Shown here: piece by piece, positions 1-9,541 of the stretch
Numbering within the stretch: the first letter of the stretch is position 1
How the letters are laid out: each line of letters begins with the position of its first letter
From: Phoronis australis
Taxonomy: Eukaryota; Phoronida; Phoronidae
DNA: 27,077 nt
Direction: 5' to 3'
NCBI GenBank assembly: GCA_002633005.1
Contig: NMRA01000553.1
Coordinates: forward strand, 30,455 to 57,531
The notes under the pieces: model-generated
What the model was told of the DNA's origin: nothing
Database searches by the model: none
What the model saw: the letters and a program-made list of their open reading frames with translations, nothing else
Made by a program: the position numbers and the translations under genes

Positions 1-444
1 AAACAAAATTGAAGACAAGAGGATCTAATGATATTGCCTATTGGTGGTTTTCTCACACTGGCGGCACCATTTTGGAACATTAAGTGCATCAGTCTACAGA
101 TACTAGTGCTGTTCCCATGTCAAAACAGGCTGAAATATTCGCAATATTTTTTCAGCCATTTTCTGACTACAAAATTTTTTCACAGAGGGCACAAATTTGC
201 CGAGATCCTAAGTTCCATTAAAGTAACATTGCCGTGCATTTCCTGCAAAGTTTCTGCAATTCTGAAAGATGCAAGAATACTACTAGTGTAGTTAAAATAA
301 GCACCGCTGTCTTCACAGGAAGTGTCCTCCACTCTTGACACGAGCACTCAAATCCTAACTGAATCCTATTGATCTATTTTCACTTGTCATAAATTCTCAT
401 CTTACATTCGTAATACTGATAAACGCCTTACGTGAAAGTGATAT
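1..444. other. A+T-rich stretch, nothing recognised
   Basis: An 87-codon open frame runs at 28-291 on the plus strand. Its translation is rich in Phe, Cys and Lys and shows no domain I recognise, so it is probably a chance opening in intergenic or intronic DNA. No repeat, hairpin or RNA gene was seen before repeat family A begins near 445. Confidence 0.5.
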
Positions 445-1170
445 ACTTAAGTCGCTTTTTGATCCCGAAAAGTACCCTGAGCGCTGTTTTGGAAACAAGG
501 ATTTCTTTGAATCACTTTTTGTTCTCGTAAAAGCACCCATGGGCGCTCTTTCTTACTTCTTTCTAGAAGAGCGACCATGGGTGATTTGTGGTGATGGGCA
601 CTTTATCCGTAGACGCTGATGAGAGTGTGTCGCGAGTGTTGCATTCTTAAGTGACTGATTTCTTTGTTGAAAAGTGGGAGAATGGTGCAATAAATGACGT
701 TTATTTGATTGTGTATCCTTTAAGCGTTCTTAACGCGTGGCAAATGCAAGAGTTACAAAAACTTTTGGATCGGGCGTTCTTCTATGGTATAAGTTTGATG
801 TCGGACTGAACAAGCATCGGTTTCAAAAGTGATTTCTAGCTTTACAGCTCAAACTTCTATACAACTGGATGGCTTTTTGGATACATGCTTGCAGCCTTGG
901 ATTTACTATTCTTCAACTGAAAACGAGAAATGAACGAAGGAACAAAGATCACGGTGCTGGTAGGCCTATCAGCAAGCACCATTACTTTTCAGAGAACTTA
1001 ATGACAGTTTTCCCTTGTTTGTTGTTAGTAAGATCACTTAAAAATAAAAAAATTACCAAAAGCACGGCCATAACATAAGGATTTAGCAATACGGTATACA
1101 CAATTATACATTGGAAAATTGTTTTTGACGCACTAATTTAATGAATGAGCTTCATTAGGTACTAAAAAAA
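445..1170 (+). repeat. Dispersed repeat family A, copy 1
   Basis: This stretch aligns, in the same orientation and with many substitutions and small indels, with about 13495-14215. Shared blocks include a 'ttgtggtgatgg' block (587-598 against 13669-13680), a 'tttggatacatgcttg' block (877-892; 'tttggacacatgcttg' at 13910-13925), the 'gatttactattct' block just after it, and 'acggtatacacaattatacattgg' read against the block near 14127. On the minus strand both copies encode the diagnostic residues ITTxHxW. Copy 2 stays open there for 107 codons, while copy 1 has an in-frame TAG directly after the motif. I read it as a decayed mobile element with a fossil coding segment. The family is not identified. 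The boundaries are approximate and no terminal repeats or target duplication were located. Confidence 0.6.
534..583. repeat. Hairpin with 17-bp arms inside repeat A copy 1
   Basis: The left arm (534-550, CACCCATGGGCGCTCTT) is the reverse complement of the right arm (567-583) at 16 of 17 positions, with a 16-base loop. The matching part of repeat A copy 2, near 13607-13670, keeps the left part 'cacccatgg' but lacks a matching second arm. The hairpin is therefore specific to this copy. Confidence 0.7.
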
Positions 1171-1310
1171 ATAACTGCAGACCGTCTGATACATGTTGCA
1201 CCAGACGTGCGCAGGCCTCGCAATTGTGGGCCCATTGCACTGATCTCGTTAGGTACTAGGATTGGAATGTAATATTCACGAGTTCTATATTTTAAGAACA
1301 GCTTATACTA
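1165..1310 (+). repeat. Dispersed repeat family B, copy 1
   Basis: Aligns in direct orientation with about 26190-26335. The best block is 'gtctgatacatgttgcaccag' followed by 'acgtgcg', 'ggcc' and 'cccattgcac'; a second anchor is 'taagaacag' near the 3' end. Copy 1 can form a stem CGTCTG/CAGACG around a 13-base loop. Copy 2 keeps an equivalent stem (TCTGAT/ATCAGA) despite substitutions. It abuts repeat A here, but copy 2 of B is far from copy 2 of A, so the two are separate families. The element class is unknown. Confidence 0.55.
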
Positions 1311-2308
1311 GACCAAACTCTGCCAATCAGTCCTTCTCGCAACCAAAAATAGCCTACGGCAATAACAACTCATTTAAACTTCATTGCCGGCTATGCAAAT
1401 TGTGTTTCTTTACTTAATTGGAGCTAACACTGGAATGGCAGTGCCCAACTAATCAATTGGATTTAATTTCAGTTTCAATTACTCAGGAATGTGATGGCAT
1501 TCCTGCTGGGTAATCTGATGGTTCTAGCAGTTAGAAGTGCATCCAACTAATTAAATGCCAGATTGAAGAAACAAATTAGGATCATGGTCATGACATTTCA
1601 TTTGGCAGACAAACATATATGGTCAAATCAAATTGGCTATTCTAAGGACTGATATGCAGTCAAAAAGCTGCAGATACTCCTGTTAAATGATCAATGTAAT
1701 TAAGCAATGATCAGTTTATTTTAGCACTAAAGATTAATTATTTCTATTCAAGACCAGGCAGTTTTTAAAACGACATCATTTTTTGCGAGACACTAAGAAA
1801 CATACTAAAATACACTCAGACAGTAAATTCAGGTCAAATTAACAGGGATTGAATATTTAGTAAATTTCACAAAGTTTAAAGTGGCACATATTAATCATTT
1901 TTCCACATTTTGGGAATCTCATTTTCCCAGTTCTCATGCCCTACACATACAGTATAACCAGTGTAAAGTCTTGATCAATTTTGTTGCATTACTGATTTAA
2001 AGCCTGATCCCCTGTTTCTTGGGAGATAAACATCTGCAGTAAACACACTAAAATCCTGGACATCTGGGAAATCTCATCAAATCTGAGGATTTGCAGATGT
2101 GCCTTCCTGCTGAGTGTGACAGGCTGTCGAATAAACACCTGAACATCATTTGAAGCAGGGGCTGGTCTCTTCAACCAAGGCTTGTAAAGTGTTTCACATT
2201 GTATTGCAAGGAACACCATAAACATGTTGCATCAGGGTGCAGACTAAATGAACTATCAACAAGTTTTCCTGAGTTGAATGAGCACAGCATCTGCACACTC
2301 CATGCTGC
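1311..2308. other. A+T-rich stretch, nothing recognised
   Basis: There is no open frame of note and no repeat shared with the rest of the window. Small minus-strand openings at 1989-2401 overlap one another in different frames and show no recognisable protein features. It is consistent with intron or intergenic DNA. Confidence 0.45.
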
Positions 2309-2361
2309 ACACTCCGCGAGGTGGAAAAGTAAGTACACTCCCCGAGGTGGAAAAGTAAGTA
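2309..2361 (+). repeat. Two-copy 26-bp tandem repeat containing GTAAGT
   Basis: A 26-bp unit starting 'acactccgcgagg' (2309-2334) is followed at once by a second copy (2335-2360) that differs at one base (g to c at 2342). Both copies contain 'aaaagtaagt', so a splice-donor-like GTAAGT occurs in each unit. Near-identity suggests a recent local duplication. Confidence 0.85.
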
Positions 2362-2639
2362 CATTAAAAAAGACAACTCCATGGCTACCTAGTCCCACCA
2401 ATAAAATGCAGATTTCTGTACATATTATTCATCAAGTTGATTTTTAATCTCGTATCTGAGCTTCATTGGCCAGACGATACCTGGGGATGGTCAGCCATAC
2501 CATCAGCTTGCAGGTTCTCCCTGAGCAAACATTCAAACATGGCGCAAATTCTATGTCATGTTTTATGCCCTAATTTTCTTTCTTTTAAACCACAAATACA
2601 ACTATTGTTTACATATTATTTAGCTGAGCATGTGGTTGG

Positions 2640-2990
2640 TCATTTTCTCATGCCATGGATACCCCTTCAATCAGTATCTAGAGAATTACGACATATAGAT
2701 GGCGCTTGCTATTCGCCCTAGCCGCCATGTTCTTTTTGTCTTTAAGTCCATTGTTTAATTAGCGGTAAGATTCCCTCATTTATTGTAGCCTTAGCACATC
2801 TCTAGCATTGTTAACCTATTGTAATCACACATCACTTATCAGCGACCTTAAGTATTTACCCCCTGTCTCTGTTCTTTCAGGTTACGATCATTTCCATCAT
2901 TTCATAGTTTACTGTCATCAATAAACAATGAAGAAATACTTCGGAGTTATTTTCTAGAATCTTGTGAGCTATTGAACTAAATGGGGCGTT
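2640..2990 (+). mobile_element. Possible solo LTR or LTR-retroelement remnant
   Basis: The order of elements resembles a gypsy-type LTR. A promoter-like segment (about 2683-2735, including 'agatggcgct') is followed by a long untranslated stretch, a polyadenylation signal AATAAA at 2921-2926 and a short U5-like tail ending near 'ggggcgttata'. A short direct repeat ('atacccctt' near 2656, 'ataccctt' near 2991) could be a target duplication but does not sit at TG/CA ends. No tRNA primer-binding site, polypurine tract or gag-pol coding sequence is visible. It could equally be unrelated intergenic DNA. Confidence 0.25.
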
Positions 2991-3184
2991 ATACCCTTGG
3001 AGGCAACAAATCAAACATGTACAGGACAATCTGAGCCAAAATGCGGCATATTTATTCAGAGCACCACATTAGAACTTCTGTAGCAAGAGGGGATAATATG
3101 ATAAAAGAGAACAATTCAGGTCAGTATTTAACACAAAATCCTCAAAGATTAACTCGCTGACTCACCGGTGATAAAGGTGATAAA

Positions 3185-3366
3185 CAACATGACCACCAGT
3201 CATCCAAATTGAACCGAAACACCACAAAACAGGACCTACGGGTATGAAATGGGACCGCAGCACTAGAGAATGGGACAGACACACCTAAAAACATGACCGC
3301 CTCACCACAAAACAGGACCGCCGGGGACTGAACATAACCACCAGGGATTGAAACTTGACCGCAATG
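3185..3366 (+). repeat. 20-bp period tandem repeats forming the left arm of an inverted-repeat element
   Basis: From about 3247 to 3366 the sequence divides into six successive 20-base units with a core resembling AACATGACCGCC: 'aaatgggaccgcag...', 'agaatgggacagac...', 'aaaaacatgaccgcc...', 'acaaaacaggaccgcc...', 'actgaacataaccacc...', 'attgaaacttgaccgc...'. More degenerate units extend upstream to about 3185. The phase is kept at exactly 20 bases although the units differ widely, so this is an old array. Part of it (3237-3343) is inverted at 3773-3880. Confidence 0.75.
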
Positions 3367-3880
3367 ACAACTCCAGGCTATGTTTTAAGACCGGTCAATT
3401 GACAGTGTATGCCTACACAGATCATATAATGGAGCTATTATGCAGGTCTTATACTGATAAATCCACTGAAATCTTGTGCGCTACAGGACACTTCGCTCTT
3501 TAAAATGCAGCACTTTCGAGCTTTACCACTAGGCTTTGCTGCGGTATGTGACTAACAAACAACTGAAAGAAGTTCAACATTTAAATCCATAAATTTAATC
3601 AATAACCTACCCCGGCTGCACACTTTTGAGCACATTTTGATCCACTACGAAAGTTTTAGAATATATTGAAACTCATTGCCGCCAATCTGACATTTTAGTA
3701 TAAAGTCAAAAAATTGCGTTCTGGTTCTCCGGTAAAGTAGCCTTGGTGCGGCAAAGCTGTATACTAAATATACAGCGGTCATGTTCAGTCTCCGGCTGTT
3801 CGGTTTTGTGGTTTGGCAGTCATGTCTTTAGGTATGGCGGTCCCATTTTCTGGTGTGGTGGTCCCATTTGATCCCCGTTA
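3237..3880. mobile_element. Non-autonomous DNA transposon with about 105-bp terminal inverted repeats
   Basis: The left arm 3237-3343 and the reverse complement of 3773-3880 align over about 105 bases. Both begin ACGGGKATSAAATGGGACC and both run through 'acatga', 'ccacaaaac' and 'gactgaacat'. The arms consist of the 20-bp repeats described separately. The interior, about 430 bases, is A+T-rich and has no open frame, so the element cannot encode a transposase. Bases flanking the outer ends ('cct' and 'tac') do not give a clear target duplication. The superfamily is not assigned. Confidence 0.7.
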
Positions 3881-4024
3881 CATAGATCAAAAGCACATTC
3901 ACAAACAGGTACTTTCACAGCTGACCTTGCATGACAATTTCAAAACTCCCATTAATGGCAAAATTGGACATTACATCAACTAGTTACCCCTCCAACCTAA
4001 AAATACAAAAACCCTAACATGTAG

Positions 4025-4276
4025 CTATTCCAACATGTCAGATGGTGGGAGGCATTGAAGCGAGTCCCAAGTGCTGGCAATGTGTGGCAGCGACACCGTC
4101 CCAGCCTTGCAAAGGCAGTTCAACGTTTTCAATGTCACAAGGCCTCTTATATGAACTTTCGCAGCTGTGTTATCATTGCCAAAAAGGGAAAAGAAAACTT
4201 TGTTCTTCAAAACCAGAGTGACTTCACACAAAGACAAAATCTTAACTGTTATCCCGACATCAACGACCTTCCATAA
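4025..4276. other. Unidentified short region open on both strands
   Basis: Plus-strand 4055-4276 (73 codons) and minus-strand 4025-4237 (70 codons) are both open over the same DNA. The minus-strand translation has a fairly ordinary protein composition around 'HIASTWDSLQCLPPSDML'. No splice sites clearly frame it and I recognise no domain. It could be an exon or repeat-derived coding remnant, but chance openness is just as likely. Confidence 0.2.
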
Positions 4277-5480
4277 TTATCAAAAACTCATCACTCTAGA
4301 AAATGCAACGTGGTTATTCTCTTACTTAGTTCATACAAAATAATAGACAAAATGGCAATTTTACAGGTTTCAATGGCTGATTAACTTTATGCAAATTATA
4401 AAAAACTTCAGCAAGTGTTGTTTTGCCACATCTAAATGCAGTAAACCGTGCTTGTAACAGACTCAATTGTTTCTCATTACTTTTGTAGAGAAATTTAAAC
4501 AAAACAGAAGTTCACTTCCCAGCCATGTTGCGAACAAATGCCATATTCAAAAGATAACTCTCTCAGTGAGAATGCACATGTGGTTAAGTAAGGGCGGAAG
4601 AGGGGTTGCCTAAGTTACCTGCATTCACTTACTATACACAAGAGTCTACTGCTGGAAGTGGTCGATTGGCTAAACAATGACGGCCAGCAATGTCATGATG
4701 TCAATATTGATTTTTCGTATGATCTCCATAATTCTTATGGCATTTTGTGTGCAGAGGTTTAACTTTGTTTGAGCAGGCTGAATTGTGGGAGTTTTTGAGA
4801 GGTTGAAACTAGCAAAAACCATTATGGGATTATTGTGTTCATGTCAAGATTCATCATATGATGCTAATAAGCATTGGAAATATCTACAATGACAACGAAA
4901 CATAATTGTCAATAAACAATTCAAAAAATTATGTCATCATACCAACACACAAAGGATTGTTTGTTTGCAAACCACCAAAACACTGGAAAAGCGTAATTTT
5001 TACTGTGTTTTGTAAAAGGCCAAGGCCCCTTCACCTAAAATAATACATTTCCAGTTCTAAAGTCAAACATTTTTGGCTCAAATGTATGCACTGAGAACCT
5101 TAGACATATGTGGCAATGCTTCACCTGCAGCTTTGTTTATGGGACCATCATGCCACAAAATTATCACTCTCGTGCATTGGCTTATTCAATGAAAAGACGA
5201 AATGTTGAATTGAACATGAACTTTTTTATTTGTGCGGTGATTGTCCGGTTTTTAATCTTATTCAAATAATCAGTAAAAAAGTCAATTGTCCATTGTCTTT
5301 AACTGTCAGTATATGATAGCAATTATATTTTACCCAATCAGCAGTCAACTCATACCGTCTTGCATACTAGAAGTTGAATTTAGGTCAAGCGACCGTCACT
5401 TTCATGACATGACAATACTAAAGAGTTACCTGTCGACTGTTAGGAATAGCGCATCATTCAGTGCGCTCATCCATAACTAA
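4277..5480. other. A+T-rich stretch, nothing recognised
   Basis: No tandem repeat, inverted repeat, RNA gene or credible exon was seen. A 64-codon opening at 5286-5480 is unremarkable. The segment ends where the inverted-repeat transposon begins at about 5487. Confidence 0.45.
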
Positions 5481-5486
5481 TATATA

Positions 5487-6754
5487 GTAAACGTTCGGGT
5501 TAACGTCCTGGGCGGTTAAATTGGCGAACCCAAAAAATCGGGGGGGTGGGTGGTTAACCAGACATGGGTGCTTAAACGTGAAATTTCAAGAAATCGCGGG
5601 TGGGCGGTTAACCGAACATGGGCGCTTATTACGACAGACAACAGGGTGGATGCCGCAGTTAATCTTACCTCATGATCCCAGTCCCCACACATAGTTGGAA
5701 CGCGTCGCACTTTTCCGAACTTTATCAACATGTCGCCAAATGACGGTAAAAATGTCATAACAGCGGGTAGACCCAACAAAGGTTCTGTTGCCCTCAGATT
5801 AATCATTTCAGTTAAATTTACAAAATTGCTGAGTATTAGCCTGTGCCGTCCTGCAGTCTTGTTAGAGCTGTACCTGTAGAGCGCAGACGATCAGTGACTA
5901 TATAGCGCTCCACTTTGATTGCAACTATTCTCACTGACGTGACAGTGCAAAAGTGAGCGCGTGAAAGCTTCACGTGCTGCATAGGTCACAGCTGAGTCAG
6001 CAGTTTTAAATTATTTGTTATTAAAGTTTGAAAAACTAATTCAAGTGCTGCAAATTTTCAGTCAGCCTACGTCGTAGATATTTCAGACTCGAATGGGAAG
6101 GATTTTGTTCCAGTTGAAACTAGCCAATGAAGAAGCAAAATTATTCGGAAGGGCTAAAAAGGTAGGTGGAAACAATATTCACAAAGTTAAGGGAATTCTT
6201 CAAAATCTGAGTTTCCCACCTACAGCGAATTAGGAGTGTTGGCAAGACCACTGTCATGTTTCTCTGGCTTTATTTTTTCAAATATACGTTTTATGTAGAG
6301 CACTGTATACAGAAACTTAGCGCAGCAGACGTCATCGCTGAAATTGTAGGTATTGAAGCCGTCGGGTTCTTAGTTTTGCGAACATGGGAAGAAAATAAAG
6401 TGACAAAGCGTTTAAGGTATTACATTTTGAAGCAAACCTATGACCCATGACAATAATTTGTTACTTGTATCATAATTCACATAGCCAAACCACCATCTCT
6501 GACGCTGTCGTTGCATTCTTTGTTATCGATTTTTATCTAATAATGGGTAATCGCGCATTTCCTTAGCACTGGGCGCATAATCATCAATCTTCAAAGGTCG
6601 GGGATGAGCGCTTAACCAAGAGGCGGGCGCTTAACTGGAAATCTTCAAAAATCGCAGAGGGGTAGTTAACCGAGCAGTAGGCAGTTAAATCGAGAATCCA
6701 CCTAAAGTAGGCGATGGAGGTTAGGTGAGCATGGGCGTTAACCCGAATGTTTAC
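5487..6754. mobile_element. DNA transposon with inverted termini and direct sub-terminal repeats
   Basis: The left end GTAAACGTTCGGGTTAACG (5487-5505) is matched by the right end CGTTAACCCGAATGTTTAC (6736-6754) in reverse complement, with one mismatch. Inside both ends lie degenerate direct units of roughly 55 bases with a core GGGCGGTTAACCGAACATGG / GGGCGCTTAA and 'aaatcgcgggg': about 5508-5632 on the left and 6564-6735 on the right. The ends may extend by a few bases toward 'tatta(cc)'. A TA target duplication is possible but not demonstrable. The interior of about 900 bases contains only short coding-like fragments, so the copy is non-autonomous or decayed. The superfamily is not assigned. 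Confidence 0.7.
6092..6165 (+). pseudogene. Possible first coding exon or coding remnant inside the 5487-6754 transposon
   Basis: An ATG at 6092-6094 opens a short frame beginning MGRILFQLKLANEEAK. It reaches 'aaaaag' followed by GTAGGT, a good splice-donor match. Past that donor the frame stops at 'gcgaattag' near 6232. A second opening (6256-6450) ends in a stop and includes the peptide KLSAADVIAEIVGIEAVG. It could be joined in frame only by using an AG directly before 'cactgt' near 6302. The position between transposon ends suggests a decayed element-encoded protein, but no transposase motif is recognisable. Chance openness is a live alternative. Confidence 0.25.
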
Positions 6755-6846
6755 GGTAATAGGACTACTAGGTCCATAAAGCACATGTTTATAAAAAGGA
6801 CTGCACATAGGACATGCCAGAGAGATGGTGTCTGTTCTTCATATTT

Positions 6847-7080
6847 TATGGTAAAATTTACTAAAATTTGAACAAAAAATTGCCAAAATCTTCATTTTCC
6901 CGAATTTCAAAAGCTAACTGTATTGCTAAAAACATGTGAATCTCATTGTGTGGTTCTTGAAATAATTCTACAATATTTTGGAATTGATGCTGTAAAGTTT
7001 TCTTACCGTTTATTTTTGTTGAAAATTTTGATAAAACAATATTTCACTGTTCTGCCATACGTGTTCTAAATTTTCCTCCA
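6847..7080 (+). repeat. Dispersed repeat family C, copy 1
   Basis: Aligns with 24501-24735 in direct orientation and with 23345-23588 in inverted orientation. Shared blocks are 'ggtaaaatttact', 'ttgccaaaat', 'tgttgaaaattttgat' and 'ccatacgtgttctaa'. This copy is the most diverged of the three. No long open frame is shared by all copies. It begins about 90 bases beyond the right end of the 5487-6754 transposon. The boundaries are approximate and the element class is unknown. Confidence 0.6.
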
Positions 7081-7278
7081 TCACAAAAAACGTCAGATTT
7101 TAGACCACCACCCAACATAAAAACTGGTTTCACATTGTTCTTTATAGAGTCGAATTAGATATGATATCAAAGCTTCCATAGGACTCATGGCCACCATGTA
7201 CCATGAGATGGTTATCATTTCAACTGTAGGTCAGAAAGAGTAGATAAGGGTGATCACTGATCTACAGTCCAGCTAGAA

Positions 7279-7312
7279 ACAACTATAAACACATAGCTGT
7301 GTTTGTAGTTGT
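7279..7312. repeat. Tight 15-bp hairpin
   Basis: ACAACTATAAACACA (7279-7293) pairs with 7298-7312 across a 4-base loop, with one G-U pair. The loop is shorter than usual for a microRNA precursor and no extended imperfect stem surrounds it. Confidence 0.75.
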
Positions 7313-8540
7313 ACTGTTCAAGCACTATTCTAAGCTGAAAAGGTTTTCTAACTGCAGTTATGCAATCACTCTATTGTGGCCTGTGTACTGAAAATTATTA
7401 TAACTGAGATATTTAATTATATCAATGTGATTCTGAACTTTGCACAAGCCAAATCAGCTAATTGTTGAAGAATTTGTCATAATTAACAGAGACTGGTGGC
7501 CATATTGACATATTGAAGCTTTTAACTCTGACAGGTTCCTTATGTTAAAATTTTATGCCCATGTTATGCCAGTGCTGTCTGGTGACCCTGCTGGCAGCCA
7601 GACCTATTATGTAATTATATTCATCTCTGGTTTTGCACTCAAGCATCTTGAGATGGTGGCTTTCCTTGTGACAGCCATAATTTCTACAACGAATACCAGT
7701 TCCTAACCAAAACTGATAAAGCCATTTTATGAAAGAAGTCAGTAAATGCAAAAATGTCAACATTTTCCACACATATACCTTGCTCTCAACACCACCTTGT
7801 CGAATCATGGATATCTATAGTCTATGGTCGAATATCGTACTGCCGTAACTTGATGTCGAGATTTGTGAAAAGATGTAGTTAACCTAATGACCTACTTTGA
7901 ATGCCATTGCATTGATTTAGAATTTATGAGAATGACCATCGAGATGTTAATCAGGGGGAAGCAGAAACAGACGTCGAAGTTCGAAGGTGTTTTATCGACA
8001 AATTTCATTAATTTTGGGTTTCTAATTCTTGTACAGGAAACATGAACAGAACAGAGGATGATTATTCTATTATCTATTTATTTTATAACCCACTAGGTAC
8101 ATGTTTTAACTATTGTGATAAGGTTTCATATTGCACAAATTTCCTTGAAAACAGCCGTTTGAAAAAACTGCAAGGAAAGCCGATAATTGTGAGTAGGTAG
8201 CATTAAAAATGTTTTGAGATTGGGCGGATAAAGCACCAGCTGTATAGCCACAGGAACTGTCTCTTTACTGCTGGTCTTGGGCCAGCTAAAGACGGTGGCA
8301 CTGGCTACGTTCACTACAGCTGTGTTTTGACGTTTCGTCATACACAGCTAGCTGTATGACCACCCTTTGCTGATCTTGACTCAGTCTACTAGTAATAAGA
8401 AGGCGAGCATCCATAAACGCAATGTGTCACACAGGTCAGTAAAAAGACAATACTTACAGCCAACGATTGCAACGGGTTCTTTGCCACCATGATTTTCCTC
8501 CATTTCTAAAATATTCTGGTGCTCGTTTAAGTCAGGTGAC
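7313..8540. other. Stretch without recognised gene
   Basis: Minus-strand openings at 7545-7808 (87 codons) and 8126-8341 (71 codons) have no recognisable domain and no convincing splice sites. A short palindromic run around 8339-8360 ('catacacagctagctgtatg') is the only structure seen. Confidence 0.4.
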
Positions 8541-8675
8541 ACACGGGCGGACGACATTCACGGTTAAGCGCACCTTTATCTGTTTATCGGACGTTTATTA
8601 ACACTTCCAACCTAATGAATCGCGAGCGCCAGTTTGTCGCCAGGGAAGCCTATACTATTTCGCAATTAACGAGGT

Positions 8676-8834
8676 CACGTGGTTGCGAATGGGGACGTTT
8701 ACTATATTTCCGATAGGGAGCGCTATCTCCGAGCACCGGAGAAAGTGAAAACTGACTCGACACTCCGCAAAAGCGGGTCTTGTGGGTATAAAACGAGCAG
8801 ATATAAGACTATTCCAAAATGCAAGGGTAAAATG
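8676..8834 (+). promoter_or_regulatory. Candidate TATA promoter with E-box and ISRE-like site
   Basis: An E-box CACGTG (8676-8681, within 'gtcacgtgg'), an ISRE/IRF-like element GAAAGTGAAAACT (8741-8753) and a canonical TATAAAA (8787-8793, in 'gggtataaaacgag') follow one another in normal promoter order. Transcription would start near 8815-8822. The first ATG after that (8819-8821) heads a three-codon frame (Met-Gln-Gly-stop). The next, at 8832-8834, opens a 30-codon frame starting MSTATLNKRLSCPGK that I do not recognise. A weak donor-like 'ggtaaat' lies at 8871. IRF proteins are known to bind GAAANNGAAA sites. That this is a working promoter is inference. Confidence 0.35.
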
Positions 8835-9132
8835 TCTACCGCAACACTCAATAAACGCTTGAGCTGTCCTGGTAAATGGGTGTATCCTTGTTTATCACTG
8901 CCAAAAATGTATGTAATGAAATAGGTGCTGTACACTGACAAACGTCTCGTCAGTCTCAGGCACGGCATGTTTTCCATCATCTCGGCTTTTCATTCAGGGT
9001 GTCAGCAAATAAAAAATGATGAAAAAGTTTCCCATTTGCGAGGTTCACTATCCCGTTGAGCATATCTTAGTCGATCGTAATGAACGTTTTATCATCAACT
9101 GAAGACCTTCTCCATTAAATTTCCAATTATAA

Positions 9133-9308
9133 ATGTCAAGCAGTGCTGTAGTGGTAAAAGTAGAGGTAAGTAAGCGCCGAAAGCCCACCGTATCACCTTG
9201 AGCACTGAACGTAACTTACGGTGCGTAGGCGCTACGTTCAAATGCCAGAAAGTGGTTGGCTGCGCCTACACTTATGCGCCTATGCCCCACTACAACACTG
9301 ATATCAAG
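9133..9308. mobile_element. hAT-type MITE with 8-bp target duplication
   Basis: The element spans 9141-9300 (160 bp). The left end CAGTGCTGTAGTGG matches the reverse complement of the right end (CAGTGTTGTAGTGG) at 13 of 14 positions. Weaker pairing continues inward through 'aagtaagcgcc'. It is flanked by ATGTCAAG (9133-9140) and ATATCAAG (9301-9308), an 8-bp duplication with one mismatch. CAGTG-type ends plus 8-bp duplications are the hallmark of the hAT superfamily. At this size it is non-autonomous and depends on a transposase encoded elsewhere. Confidence 0.85.
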
Positions 9309-9541
9309 TGATATACAATTTCAACTCAGTGAAAACAAACAGAAAACAATAGTGACAGCTGACTCTATTACTGGTCCCTTTTCATTGTCGGTCCATGGAA
9401 AACGGCAAAGAAATTAAAAAATTTTGAATAAATTTGCTTTGAAAACATCTACAAAGATTTTTTCGAAGAACAAAGTTTCAAGAGCATTATGACCTATGGT
9501 GTGATAAATGGCCCCTCTCCTAAAATGTATTCCCCGGGGCC

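Noticed and set aside
2437-2721. 94-codon plus-strand ORF as a gene
   Set aside because: No recognisable domain, no splice or start context, and its 3' part overlaps the LTR-like stretch.
5516-5806. 96-codon minus-strand ORF
   Set aside because: Much of it lies on the direct sub-terminal repeats of the 5487-6754 transposon, and the repeat units explain the recurring peptide pattern (VRLTAHPRF, VWLTTHPPDF).
7279-7312. microRNA precursor
   Set aside because: The stem is only 15 pairs with a 4-base loop and no extended flanking pairing.
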